NCBI RefSeq assembly: GCF_000316575.1
Contig: NC_019682.1
Coordinates: 4,152,001-4,216,000 of the forward strand
Reading direction: 5' to 3'
DNA: 64,000 nt
Source of the DNA: Calothrix sp. PCC 7507
Lineage (GTDB): Bacteria > Cyanobacteriota > Cyanobacteriia > Cyanobacteriales > Nostocaceae
The notes under the pieces: generated by a model
What the model was told of the DNA's origin: nothing
The model's input: only the letters and a program-made list of their open reading frames with translations
The model's database searches: none
Translations under genes and position numbers: made by a program
Shown here: piece by piece, positions 28,445-36,614 of the stretch
Layout: each line of letters starts with the position of its first letter
How positions within the stretch are numbered: position 1 is the stretch's first letter

Positions 28445-29257
28445 ATGGAAACATTAAAAAAACACTTGCCAGAATACTTAATGGAAGCAGCAGAACTGGG
28501 TTTATTTATGATTGCTGCGGGATTGTTTACCTGTGCCTTTGAGTATCCCGGTTCTCCCATTCATCAAGCAATTCCCAATGGCGATGTGCGGCGGTTTTTA
28601 ATCGGCGTGTTCATGGGGCTGACAGCAATTTCCCTGATTTATTCTCCTTGGGGGAAGCAATCCGGCGCACACATGAATCCTGCTGTCACTCTCACCTTCT
28701 ATCGCCTGGGGAAAGTCAAACGCCAGGATGCTATTTTTTACATTCTGTTTCAATGTTTGGGTGGATTACTTGGTGTTTATCTCGTAGCCCTATTCTTAGG
28801 TCAAGTGTTCACCAAAGCGCCTGTGAACTACATCGTCACAACCCCAGGAACACTAGGTTTAGTTGCGGCTTTATTGGGTGAACTAGCGATCGCCTTTGTG
28901 ATGATGATGACAGTTTTGCTCGCTAGTAATAACCAAAAACTCAATCGCTTCACAGGGCTGTTTGCTGGATTTCTAGTCATGCTTTATGTCTTCTTTGAAG
29001 CCCCCCTCTCCGGCTTCAGCATGAACCCTGCCCGCAGCCTTGCATCCGCCTTTCCGGCTCAGATTTGGACAGCATTTTGGCTGTATTTGATAGTGCCACC
29101 TACCGGCATGTTCCTAGCATCAGCAGTATATCAATATCTGTTTGGCGATCGCGCCGTCAAATGTGCCAAATTGCATCACGACAATCACAAACGCTGCATT
29201 TTTCGCTGTAACTACAACTTGAGCGATCGTCTACCCATTTCTAGAGAACAATTATGA
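28445..29257 (+). CDS. Aquaporin-type MIP channel
   Basis: 270 residues with six membrane helices and the two half-helices carrying HMNPAVTLTFYRL and SMNPARSLASAF, both with intact NPA. The residue after NPAR is Ser; glycerol facilitators usually have Asp there, so a water-selective (AQP) or related small-solute channel is more likely. The C-terminus after the last helix is a cysteine- and histidine-rich cytoplasmic tail (CAKLHHDNHKRCIFRCNYN). It follows the glycoside hydrolase by 88 bases and precedes the GMC oxidoreductase, all on one strand. Confidence 0.92.
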   Translation: METLKKHLPEYLMEAAELGLFMIAAGLFTCAFEYPGSPIHQAIPNGDVRRFLIGVFMGLTAISLIYSPWGKQSGAHMNPAVTLTFYRLGKVKRQDAIFYILFQCLGGLLGVYLVALFLGQVFTKAPVNYIVTTPGTLGLVAALLGELAIAFVMMMTVLLASNNQKLNRFTGLFAGFLVMLYVFFEAPLSGFSMNPARSLASAFPAQIWTAFWLYLIVPPTGMFLASAVYQYLFGDRAVKCAKLHHDNHKRCIFRCNYNLSDRLPISREQL

Positions 29258-29420
29258 ATTTATCTCACGCAAAGGCGCAAAGGGAATGAGGAATTTGAGA
29301 TTTCAATACACCCTATTTTGTGCAGCATTCTCTCAAACTCTTCCTCTTTGCGCCTCCGCGTCTCTGCGTGAAATAAATTTATATTTTCAATCAGCAAAGC
29401 CTCAAATCCAACACCCAAAT
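29258..29420. repeat. Inverted spacer repeat (CACGCAAAGGCGCAAAGG family)
   Basis: The left arm CTCACGCAAAGGCGCAAAGG and the right arm CCTCTTTGCGCCTCCGCG, then CTCTGCGTGA, are inverted copies about 80 bases apart. A single right arm also occurs at about 28400-28435 upstream of the aquaporin. An open frame upstream of 29421 is formed by this repeat, so I start the oxidoreductase at 29421. Confidence 0.75.
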
Positions 29421-30986
29421 ATGACAACAAACACCCATTACGATTTGATTATCATCGGCACTGGCGCAGGTGGCGGCACACTCGCCTATCATCTCGCACC
29501 CAGTGGCAAGAAGATTTTAATTTTGGAGCGGGGGACATTTCTCCCCAGAGAAAAGGAAAATTGGAGCGCCCTAGAAGTATATCAGTTAGAGCGGTATCAC
29601 ACCCAAGAGCAATGGTACGATGTGAACGATAAACCCTTCCGTCCAGCAACAAACTATTGGGTGGGTGGTAACACCAAAGTTTACGGTGCTGCTTTGTTGC
29701 GACTACGAGAACGCGATTTTGAGCCGGTGGAACATAAGGATGGTATTTCTCCAGCATGGCCTTTGAAATACCGTGACTTGGAAGCTTATTACAACCAAGC
29801 AGAGCAGCTTTATGATGTTCATGGTGAAGCTGGTGTTGATCCCACCGAGTCACCCAGAAGTTTACCTTATCCCCATCCTCCTGTACACCATGAACCGCGA
29901 ATGCAGGAACTTGTCAACGGTCTGAGACAAGCCAGCTTGCATCCTTTTAATCTGCCATTGGGGTTGAAACTGAACGAAGTTGATAAAAGTCTGGGGAATT
30001 GTATTCGCTGCAATACCTGTGATGGTTTTCCTTGTTTAACTGATGGCAAAGCTGATGCTGAAGTTAACTGTATTCAACCGATTCGTCAACACACAAATAT
30101 TACCCTATTGACCGAAGCCAAGGTGACACGCTTACACACCAGTCCTTCTGGCCGGGAAGTCACCCGCGTGGAAGCTGAGATTAACGGCGAACTCCAATAT
30201 TTTACGAGTGATATTGTTGTGGTTGCTTGCGGTGCAATTAATTCGGCAGCATTGTTATTGCGTTCTGCTAATGACCAACATCCTCATGGCTTGGCAAACA
30301 GTTCTGATCAGGTGGGGCGAAACTTGATGAAACATGTTTGCACGGCAATGGTGCAACTCAATACAAAACTCAATCCGGCTGTTTATCAAAAGACGATCGC
30401 CATTAGTGATTTTTACTGGGGCGAACCCGATTTTCCCTATCCAATGGGACTTGTGCAAAATACAGGTAATGTGCTTGCAGATATGCTACCCGCCGAAGTT
30501 CCCGCGCTGTTGGCGCCACTTTTAAAATTACGGCCAGGTGCAGAACTCAAAACCATTGCCGATCATACAGTTGGCTGGTGGCTACAAACTGAAGATTTAC
30601 CCGATCCTGAGAATCGTGTGCGGGTTGAGAGCGATCGCCTCTACTTAGCATACAAACCCAACAACTTAGAAGCAAGCGATCGCCTAGCTAAACGCTGGGT
30701 GAGCATTCTCAAACAAGTTGATCGCGCAGAACACTGTATCCCCTTTAGCATTTACCCCCGTAACATGATGCCACTGCAATCAGTCGGTCATCAATGCGGC
30801 ACTTGTCGCTTTGGCGAAGATCCCGCAACTTCCGTACTCGACATCAATTGCCGTACCCATGATGTGGATAATCTCTATGTAGTCGATGGCAGTTTCTTTC
30901 CCTCCAGTTCCGCCGTCAATCCCACACTCACCATTATTGCCAATGCGTTACGAGTGGGCGATCGCTTGCTAGAAGAATGGAAATGA
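29421..30986 (+). CDS. GMC-family FAD-dependent oxidoreductase
   Basis: 521 residues from the ATG at 29421. It has an N-terminal FAD fold YDLIIIGTGAGGGTLAYHLA with ILERG, the GMC signature NYWVGGNTKVYGAALLRLR, and a C-terminal GSFFPSSSAVNPTLTIIANA containing the active-site His/Asn region. A cysteine cluster CIRCNTCDGFPC near residues 195-206 is unusual for plain glucose or choline oxidases and could bind metal or a cluster. Members oxidise alcohols or sugars. With the glucose-dehydrogenase-like SDR and the glycosidase nearby, a sugar substrate is plausible. The in-frame extension upstream to 29286 is repeat-derived. Confidence 0.88.
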   Translation: MTTNTHYDLIIIGTGAGGGTLAYHLAPSGKKILILERGTFLPREKENWSALEVYQLERYHTQEQWYDVNDKPFRPATNYWVGGNTKVYGAALLRLRERDFEPVEHKDGISPAWPLKYRDLEAYYNQAEQLYDVHGEAGVDPTESPRSLPYPHPPVHHEPRMQELVNGLRQASLHPFNLPLGLKLNEVDKSLGNCIRCNTCDGFPCLTDGKADAEVNCIQPIRQHTNITLLTEAKVTRLHTSPSGREVTRVEAEINGELQYFTSDIVVVACGAINSAALLLRSANDQHPHGLANSSDQVGRNLMKHVCTAMVQLNTKLNPAVYQKTIAISDFYWGEPDFPYPMGLVQNTGNVLADMLPAEVPALLAPLLKLRPGAELKTIADHTVGWWLQTEDLPDPENRVRVESDRLYLAYKPNNLEASDRLAKRWVSILKQVDRAEHCIPFSIYPRNMMPLQSVGHQCGTCRFGEDPATSVLDINCRTHDVDNLYVVDGSFFPSSSAVNPTLTIIANALRVGDRLLEEWK

Positions 30987-31041
30987 AACAGGGTTGCTTG
31001 CCCTCCCACCCATAAGATAATGTAGGGACGAACGGTTGTTC

Positions 31042-31244
31042 ATGCGTGTCAACTTAAGCTACAGATGGCTTATTGCAAGGCTAACCTACCCGCCCTTCGA
31101 CTCCGCTCAGGGCTAATAGGCAAAGTTTACTCAAGTAAACTGAGGATTTGTGATAATTTTTAGTCATCTTTAGATGACTTTTGCTATTAGACTCAGAATT
31201 CATTCTGAGGCGGGCTATGGGTTTCGCGTTAAGTTAACACGCAT
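31042..31244. repeat. MITE-like element with ATGCGTGTCAACTTAA ends
   Basis: 203 bp bounded by inverted 16-mers with one mismatch: ATGCGTGTCAACTTAA at 31042-31057 and TTAAGTTAACACGCAT at 31229-31244. The same terminal core (GTGTCAACTTAA) bounds the elements at 9440-9592 and 60451-60649. The interior includes CAAAGTTTACTCAAGTAAACTG and ATCTTTAGATGAC palindromes. No transposase. Confidence 0.75.
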
Positions 31245-31412
31245 AGCGGTTGTTTGCCCACCCAACATAGCAACACCCCCAAGGAATAATTTTCTACCCT
31301 AAGGCCGATTAAATCTTTTGTGATGGATTCTTGCTAAAGTTATACGTGCAAGTATTCCACATGACGGTCTGTTCCTGGGGTGTCAATAATGTAATATTAG
31401 TTACTGAGAAAG

Positions 31413-31486
31413 GGCGAACGATGGGAATTGAACCCACGAATGGTGGTACCACAAACCACTGCCTTAACCACTTGGCTACGCTCGCC
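31413..31486 (-). tRNA. tRNA-His (anticodon GTG)
   Basis: On the minus strand a full cloverleaf can be drawn: acceptor GCGAGCG paired with CGTTCGC (one G-T wobble), the TA at positions 8-9, D-arm GCC/GGC, anticodon arm GTGGT-TTGTGGT-ACCAC with GTG at positions 34-36, and T-arm GTGGG-TTCAATT-CCCAT. The extra 5' G (G-1 at 31486) opposite C73 (31413) is the identity element specific to histidine tRNA. CCA is not encoded; the next bases read CT. Confidence 0.95.
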
Positions 31487-31618
31487 ATTCGACAATTGTG
31501 ATTATAGCAATTTTTGGAGAATCGATCAAGTATTTTCCAGTATTTTTTTGTAGGAACGGACTCAGTTAATCTGGAGTCTTTGCTGTCTAATAACTACAGG
31601 AAATTATAATTGGTAAGC

Positions 31619-31999
31619 ATGAAATCCTCTACTATTCTTACATATCTAGGAGCAGCAGGGCTAGCCATTTTGGGTGTGACAATGGCTGTGACAAATCCCA
31701 AACAGGCTGAATATGAAGATTATGCTGTGCAACGGCTGACGCAATACTTAAAAACCGATGTCTGCAAAAAAACGCAGGGATTTATCGAAAGTCTGGTCAA
31801 TTTTAAGTGTGAGAAAGCAGTGGAGTCAGTCACCCCACAAATGCGGGAAATTATTGCTAGCACTACAAAGCAGCAAGATTTCATGATTTTTAGTATTTAC
31901 CGTACAGATTTAAAACTGAATTCCTGGATACCGTCTTACAAATTTGAGACTGTGGCAGCATTTAATAATTTTTATACTTACCGTGCCGAAGAACAGTAA
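31619..31999 (+). CDS. DUF4359 family protein
   Basis: 126 residues from the ATG at 31619; a TTG nine bases upstream would add only MVS. One N-terminal membrane segment or signal anchor (ILTYLGAAGLAILGVTMAVT) is followed by a small soluble domain with two cysteines (VCKKTQGF and FKCEKAVE) that could form a disulfide outside the membrane, then the ISIYRTDL-like strand and the end YKFETVAAFNNFYTYRAEE. This matches the cyanobacterial DUF4359 family, whose function is unknown. Confidence 0.8.
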   Translation: MKSSTILTYLGAAGLAILGVTMAVTNPKQAEYEDYAVQRLTQYLKTDVCKKTQGFIESLVNFKCEKAVESVTPQMREIIASTTKQQDFMIFSIYRTDLKLNSWIPSYKFETVAAFNNFYTYRAEEQ

Positions 32000-32063
32000 G
32001 GTCTAGCACAAAAAGGCTGAAGTCTGTAGACGCGGAGCGGCTTGCCGCAGGCTAGTCTGAAGT

Positions 32064-32146
32064 CTGAAGTCTGAAATGAAGAAAGCTGTATAGCCAGCCT
32101 TTGAGCGATTTACAATGAATGGTTTATTTACGCCAACCTGTACTAG
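32064..32146 (+). repeat. Dispersed ~83-bp repeat, copy B
   Basis: Second copy of the repeat at 2821-2903, in the same orientation. It is directly preceded by CTGAAGT heptamers (about 32057-32077) and by the GACGCGGAGCGGCTTGCCGC spacer repeat at 32019-32050. It lies upstream of the kinase gene. Confidence 0.8.
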
Positions 32147-32214
32147 CGTGGGGAGAGAATCTGGGACTAATGGGGAACACTTATAGGTAGACCCAGGAAA
32201 AGCTCTACATTCTA

Positions 32215-33582
32215 ATGAAACTCTGCCCTAACATTAGCTGTCTGTATCCGCACAACTCCGACACGGCAAGATTTTGCATCAGATGTGGTGGACAACTATT
32301 GCTCAAAGATCGCTATCATCTACTTCATCCCATCGGCCGAGGTGGCTTTGGTATGACTTTTTTGGCTGTGGATGAACACCTTCCTGAAAAACCCAGATGC
32401 GTAATTAAACAATTTTGTTTTCCGGAGAAGCACGAGGAAAGCTTTCAGAAGGCAGTGACATTATTTCGCCAAGAAGCAGTTCGCCTCAATGAGTTGCAAC
32501 ATCCCCAAATACCCCAACTGCTAGGATACTTTGAATTAGACAATCGCCTGTATTTAGTGCAAGAGTTGATTGAGGGACAGACGCTGGTAGAGGAACTGCA
32601 GCAGGGTGTTTTTAGCGAACAGCAAATTTGGGACATTCTCAAAGATTTAACGCCAGTACTGCAATTCATCCATTCCCGAAAAGTAATTCATCGGGATATT
32701 AAGCCAGCAAATATCATGCGGAGATGCACTCCTGGGGAAAAACAGGGGGATCTAGTTTTAATTGATTTTGGAGTCGCCAAACGCATCACGGCTACAGCAT
32801 TGTTACACACGGGGACTAACATCGGTAGCCCAGAATATATGCCACCGGAACAAACACGGGGTAAAGCTTTACCAGCAAGTGATCTGTATAGTTTAGGTGT
32901 GACTTGTATCTACTTATTAACGGGGATTTCTCCCTTTGATTTGTTTGATATTAGCAGCGATCGCTGGATATGGCGCGATTATTTGCCGAGTGGAACGAAA
33001 ATAGACACTCGCCTCGGTCAAATTCTCGATAAGTTACTCCAAATTGCCCTCTCCCAACGCTATAAATCTGCGGCTGAAGTCATGCAAGCCCTAACTTATC
33101 AGCCTGTTCAACCAAAATCAGTCAATACCTTGAATTCCTCAGCAGGAGTTGACTACCATCACTTACGCGATTTACTCGCTGCCAAAAAATGGCAACAAGC
33201 AGACAAAGAAACTTGGACGGTGATGTGTCAAGCAATCTCAAAGCCAATTGGCAGCTATCTTTTTAGTGGTGATATTGAAAAGCTGCCTTGTGAAGATTTA
33301 CAGATAATCGATCAATTATGGATCAAGTACAGCCAAGGGCGGTTTGGGTTGACTGTACAGCAACAAATTTACGCAAGTTTTGACGGTGATTATGGGCAGT
33401 TTTGCGCGGCTATTGGCTGGAATCTCCCCAACTCTACTTCTCCCCTACAGAAATTATCTTTTAGCTTGTCAGCCCCCAAAGGACATTTACCTTCGCACAT
33501 TTGGGCTGGTGGCACTCAATTATGGCGACACATCAATGCTTTAACTGCAAAACTAGCAACCTGTCAACATTCACTTTATTAA
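32215..33582 (+). CDS. Zinc-ribbon Ser/Thr protein kinase with C-terminal GUN4 domain
   Basis: 455 residues. An N-terminal zinc-ribbon-like segment has four cysteines (CPNISC and CIRCG: Cys4, 9, 21, 24). The Hanks-type kinase domain (about 33-290) is complete: glycine loop IGRGGFGMTF, Lys in VIKQF, catalytic HRDIKPANIM, DFG, and a P+1 region GSPEYMPPEQ. The GUN4-like domain (about 308-430) has YHHLRDLLAAKKWQQADKET, GSYLFSGDIEKLPCEDL and FGLTVQQQIYASF. GUN4 domains bind porphyrins such as Mg-protoporphyrin. The fusion suggests that tetrapyrrole status controls phosphorylation. No membrane segment. The short peptide after it (33596-33622) is not convincing. Confidence 0.92.
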   Translation: MKLCPNISCLYPHNSDTARFCIRCGGQLLLKDRYHLLHPIGRGGFGMTFLAVDEHLPEKPRCVIKQFCFPEKHEESFQKAVTLFRQEAVRLNELQHPQIPQLLGYFELDNRLYLVQELIEGQTLVEELQQGVFSEQQIWDILKDLTPVLQFIHSRKVIHRDIKPANIMRRCTPGEKQGDLVLIDFGVAKRITATALLHTGTNIGSPEYMPPEQTRGKALPASDLYSLGVTCIYLLTGISPFDLFDISSDRWIWRDYLPSGTKIDTRLGQILDKLLQIALSQRYKSAAEVMQALTYQPVQPKSVNTLNSSAGVDYHHLRDLLAAKKWQQADKETWTVMCQAISKPIGSYLFSGDIEKLPCEDLQIIDQLWIKYSQGRFGLTVQQQIYASFDGDYGQFCAAIGWNLPNSTSPLQKLSFSLSAPKGHLPSHIWAGGTQLWRHINALTAKLATCQHSLY

Positions 33583-33808
33583 GGAGGCAGTCCCGATGAA
33601 AAAATTTTCACCCCCAAGCATGTAAGTAGCCTGATTCATTTACCCTTTTCCCTACTAATAATTTAGCCGAAATTATAGGAATCCGGTTTGATTTTTGAAC
33701 AAAATTAAGTATTTGTAGGATGCCGCGCTTGCTCCAGCGATTAGCCTGTATGCGCCGCGGATTGTGGCTGCACGAAGATTGGTTGTACAGCTTGCGTACA
33801 CGTGGTAG
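33583..33808. other. Spacer with a possible 30-residue open frame
   Basis: A short frame at 33720-33812 (+) reads MPRLLQRLACMRRGLWLHED, then WLYSLRTRGS. The composition is more protein-like than random, but the ATG has almost no ribosome-site spacing and the frame overlaps the stop of the minus-strand gene. I leave it as unproven. Confidence 0.25.
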
Positions 33809-33991
33809 TTAGTCCGAGTTAGCTAATCTTTTTCTCGTTTCTATCAGAGCTTGCTCTTCAGTGCTGACAACAACACGCCCTGGTTTGGCTCTCATGATGG
33901 TCAGATAATGTTGAAAAGCTTCTTCATCGGTAGGGTGAGATTTGATATATTGTCGCAGTTCTTTTTCATTCAAAGTTAAGTAGTCAGTCAT
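33809..33991 (-). CDS. Small DUF6887-like protein
   Basis: 60 residues: LTLNEKELRQYIKSHPTDEE, then AFQHYLTIMRAKPG and a basic helical end. Short cyanobacterial proteins of this type (I place it in DUF6887) are usually encoded directly after a DUF6888-type gene, as here: the upstream gene ends in the ATGA overlap at 33988-33991. The pairing looks like a two-gene toxin-antitoxin-style module, but no such function is established to my knowledge. Confidence 0.7.
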   Translation of the reverse strand: MTDYLTLNEKELRQYIKSHPTDEEAFQHYLTIMRAKPGRVVVSTEEQALIETRKRLANSD

Positions 33992-34176
33992 TGTAAAATT
34001 TCCTCCCCATTGCTCAAAATTTCGCTTTGTAGCGTTTCACCAACCAAAACAACTATTCGATTTGAGCGAGTGTCAAACCTTACCAACTCAATAGTTTGTA
34101 ATAAATTACTCGCCCTAACACACACCCTGAAAAATGTTTTCAATTGCTCTATTGTCGGCTCCAAATTATTCTTCAA
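33988..34176 (-). CDS. Small DUF6888-like protein
   Basis: 62 residues from a TTG start (34176), no ATG being available. The sequence EPTIEQLKTFFRVCVRASNL, then IELVRFDTRSNRIVVLVGETLQ fits the DUF6888 pattern of a helix followed by a two-stranded sheet. It overlaps the following gene by four bases (ATGA), which implies translational coupling. Upstream on the same strand, an open stretch ending at 34160 (LAPFDAETLEKLLEIEE) may be the tail of a decayed third gene. Confidence 0.65.
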   Translation of the reverse strand: MKNNLEPTIEQLKTFFRVCVRASNLLQTIELVRFDTRSNRIVVLVGETLQSEILSNGEEILQ

Positions 34177-34339
34177 TCTCCAACAATTTCTCTAAAGTTT
34201 CAGCATCAAACGGCGCTAGATAACTTACTAATTTTCTGAACTCTATATATTTTTCTTCCAAGCAACTGTTAATTTATAACTCTAAAATTGTACAAAAGCG
34301 GGCGTAATCTGCTACCCAAACAAAGCGATTGATTGCTTC

Positions 34340-34444
34340 TATAGCGGTTTTTAGATTAGTGAGGTACAGTTTTGAATCGCAAATCCTGTAGGGGCGGGGT
34401 TTTCCCGCCCTCGATTGTATTGCACACGACAGAGAACCGCTATA
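34340..34444. repeat. Small inverted-repeat element with TATAGCGGTT ends
   Basis: 105 bp bounded by TATAGCGGTT (34340-34349) and AACCGCTATA (34435-34444), perfect 10-bp inverted ends. Inside is a GGGGCGGGGTTTTCCCGCCC palindrome. This is a typical small non-autonomous element. The minus-strand frame at 34274-34486 is created by it and is not a gene. Confidence 0.75.
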
Positions 34445-34610
34445 GGAATTGTTCTGTTGTGCGTTGTCGCTACAGTTAGCGATCACCTGATAATACTTGC
34501 TCGAAAAAATTTATTACCTCTCACCAAAAACTGAAATTAGAATAACCAATTATCATACCATAAAATATTTATGCAAGAGTTCTAATCACTAAAACGCTAA
34601 ATCCCATATT

Positions 34611-35351
34611 ATGGCTAAAAATATTGATAATACTAACGCCTGCTCATACCTGCTAGTGTCGCACGGCAGCCGCGATCGTCGTCCAGAAATTGCGATGCAG
34701 CAATTAGCAGCACTGGTAAATCACAATCAATCAAAATCGGTGGGTATAGCTTGTTTAGAAGTTAGTCCACAACCTTTGCATGAGCAGATTAAACAATTTG
34801 CTAAAAGTTGTGGAGAGGCGCAGCCGCTTGTCCTGGGACATCGCCTGAAGATTGTACCTATATTTCTGCTGCCTGGAGTGCATGTAATGTCAGACATTCC
34901 CGCAGAAATAGCTTTGGCTCAACAGGCTTTGGGTGAAGATGTGATAATTGACCTACAACCATATTTAGGTAGTCATCCTAGATTAGGTTCTTTATTCGCC
35001 AAGCAAATGGCTGTTAAAAATGAAGCAGCATGGATTTTATTGGCTCATGGTAGCCGTCGTCCGGGTTCTGAAGTGCCAGTTGCAGCATTAGCCGCCAATT
35101 TGGGCGCAGTGGTTGCTTTTTGGGCTGTGCCGCCTAGTTTAGAATCGCGGGTGAAAGAGTTGGTGGCTGTAGGTAAACAGGAAATTGCGATTTTGCCATA
35201 CTTTTTATTCGCTGGTGGCATTACCGATGCGATCGCTCAGTCCGTAGAAACGCTAAAATTACAATTCCCTGGCGTGACTTTTTATCTGGCTGAACCTTTG
35301 GGTGCAAGTACGGAATTAGCTGGGCTAATTTGGGATTTGATAGATACATGA
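34611..35351 (+). CDS. Sirohydrochlorin chelatase (SirB/CbiX family)
   Basis: 246 residues made of two related CbiX halves: LLVSHGSRDRRPEIAMQQLA with HRLKIVPIFLLPGVHVMSDI in the first, and ILLAHGSRRPGSEVPVAALA with EIAILPYFLFAGGITDAI in the second. The metal-binding His in SHGSRD and AHGSRR and the later His in PGVHVMSD fit class II chelatases. It inserts Fe (siroheme) or Co into sirohydrochlorin. It overlaps the uroporphyrinogen methyltransferase gene by the ATGA at 35348-35351, and the two enzymes act consecutively in siroheme synthesis. Confidence 0.9.
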   Translation: MAKNIDNTNACSYLLVSHGSRDRRPEIAMQQLAALVNHNQSKSVGIACLEVSPQPLHEQIKQFAKSCGEAQPLVLGHRLKIVPIFLLPGVHVMSDIPAEIALAQQALGEDVIIDLQPYLGSHPRLGSLFAKQMAVKNEAAWILLAHGSRRPGSEVPVAALAANLGAVVAFWAVPPSLESRVKELVAVGKQEIAILPYFLFAGGITDAIAQSVETLKLQFPGVTFYLAEPLGASTELAGLIWDLIDT

Positions 35352-36157
35352 ACCGCACAGAAAAACAGGAGAACAGATTTTTGGGAAAGGTTTATTTAGT
35401 CGGTGCGGGGCCAGGAGATCCAGGACTCATGACACTCAAGGGTAAGAGTCTACTGGGTTGTGCGGATGTAGTTATCTATGATGCTTTGGTGAGTCCAGCA
35501 ATTTTGGAGATGATTAACCCCCAAGCAGAGCAAATCAACGCCGGGAAGCGGATGGGACGACATTCATTGCTGCAAGAAACGACAACCCAACTGCTGATTG
35601 ATCAAGCTCAAGATCATGCAATAGTAGTGCGGCTCAAGGGTGGCGATCCCTTTATATTTGGTCGTGGTGGCGAAGAGATGGCAGAATTAATCCAGGCTGG
35701 GATCGCTGTAGAGGTTGTGCCTGGTATCACATCGGGAATTGCTGCCCCAGCCTATGCAGGTATACCTTTAACCCATCGGCTGTATAGTTCTTCAGTAACT
35801 TTTGTCACTGGTCATGAGTCAGCGGGTAAGTATCGACCGACAGTAAATTGGAGTGCGATCGCCCACGGTTCCGAAACAATTGTAATTTATATGGGCATTC
35901 ACAATCTGCCTTATATTGTCGAACAGTTGAGTATTGCTGGCTTGAGTTCAGAGACACCGATAGCTTTGGTGCGTTGGGGTACAAGGCCAGAACAAGAAGA
36001 ATTAATTGGTCAATTAGGGACAATTGTAGAGCAAGTAGAGCAAACTAAATTTAGTGCCCCAGCGATCGCAGTCATCGGATCTGTCGTTAACATGCACAGC
36101 ATTTTGTCTAGTTATCGTCCAGCTTCACATCAGAACAGTAAACAAACTGATAACTGA
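35348..36157 (+). CDS. cobA: Uroporphyrinogen-III C-methyltransferase (SUMT)
   Basis: 269 residues from the ATG in the ATGA overlap; a TTG 18 bases upstream is less likely. Tetrapyrrole methylase fold with VYLVGAGPGDPGLMTLKG, DALVSPAILE, RLKGGDPFIFGRGGEE and VVPGITSGIAAPAYAGIPLTHR. It uses two S-adenosylmethionine to make precorrin-2, the substrate after oxidation of the SirB gene just upstream. The last 20 residues (SSYRPASHQNSKQTDN) come from repeat-like DNA, and the 3' end overlaps the convergent response-regulator gene by 50 bases. Confidence 0.93.
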   Translation: MNRTEKQENRFLGKVYLVGAGPGDPGLMTLKGKSLLGCADVVIYDALVSPAILEMINPQAEQINAGKRMGRHSLLQETTTQLLIDQAQDHAIVVRLKGGDPFIFGRGGEEMAELIQAGIAVEVVPGITSGIAAPAYAGIPLTHRLYSSSVTFVTGHESAGKYRPTVNWSAIAHGSETIVIYMGIHNLPYIVEQLSIAGLSSETPIALVRWGTRPEQEELIGQLGTIVEQVEQTKFSAPAIAVIGSVVNMHSILSSYRPASHQNSKQTDN

Positions 36158-36614
36158 TAGCTGATAACTGTTCACTGATAACTGATTGAATCGCCATCAA
36201 TAAATCTTCCCCACTGTAGGGCTTACTTACATAAGCATCAGCACCCTGTTTTCTCGCCCATAAGCGTTGAACAGCCTGTTTTTCATCACTACAAATCACA
36301 ATTGGTACTTGTTGATGAGAGAGATTTCTCTTGAGGAAGCGACAAAATTCAAAACCGCTCATTCCTGGCATCACCGCATCAGTTATAATTGCATCTGGCT
36401 TTTCTTCTAAAGTTATTTCCATCGCCTCTTTAGCACTAGAAGCTCTAATAATTTTATAACCCTGATCCCTGAGATAACGACTCATTAGCTCCAATTCTCT
36501 GAGAGAATCTTGCAGAATCAAAATTTTGCCAACCCAAGTAATACTCAAACTGAAAGCTCCCAAATCAAGAAGTTGCTTTGCCGTTCTCACTATGCTATTC
36601 GGGAAATCAAACAA
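36108..36614 (-). CDS. CheY-like single-domain response regulator (PixH/PilH type)
   Basis: 168 residues. The receiver domain starts at VGKILILQDS and has the phospho-acceptor Asp in IITDAVMPGMSGFEF and the Lys in YVSKPYSGEDLL. The start is uncertain: the frame opens at a TTG (36614) that overlaps the upstream gene by 8 bases, which adds about 27 unusual residues. The C-terminal tail (SVISEQLSAISYQ) is a translation of CAGTTAT-type heptamer repeats, so the original stop was probably lost. It is translated with the PatA-type gene upstream and may act as the diffusible partner in pilus or phototaxis control. Confidence 0.85.
   Translation of the reverse strand: MFDFPNSIVRTAKQLLDLGAFSLSITWVGKILILQDSLRELELMSRYLRDQGYKIIRASSAKEAMEITLEEKPDAIITDAVMPGMSGFEFCRFLKRNLSHQQVPIVICSDEKQAVQRLWARKQGADAYVSKPYSGEDLLMAIQSVISEQLSAISYQFVYCSDVKLDDN

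Noticed and set aside
29286-29420. 45-residue N-terminal extension of the GMC oxidoreductase
   Set aside because: The extension reads through a dispersed inverted repeat; the family's FAD motif begins right after the ATG at 29421.
34274-34486. 70-residue minus-strand open frame
   Set aside because: It is formed by the small inverted-repeat element at 34340-34444.
34445-34610. Cobalamin or other riboswitch upstream of the sirohydrochlorin chelatase gene
   Set aside because: I looked for conserved riboswitch boxes and an expression-platform hairpin and found none.
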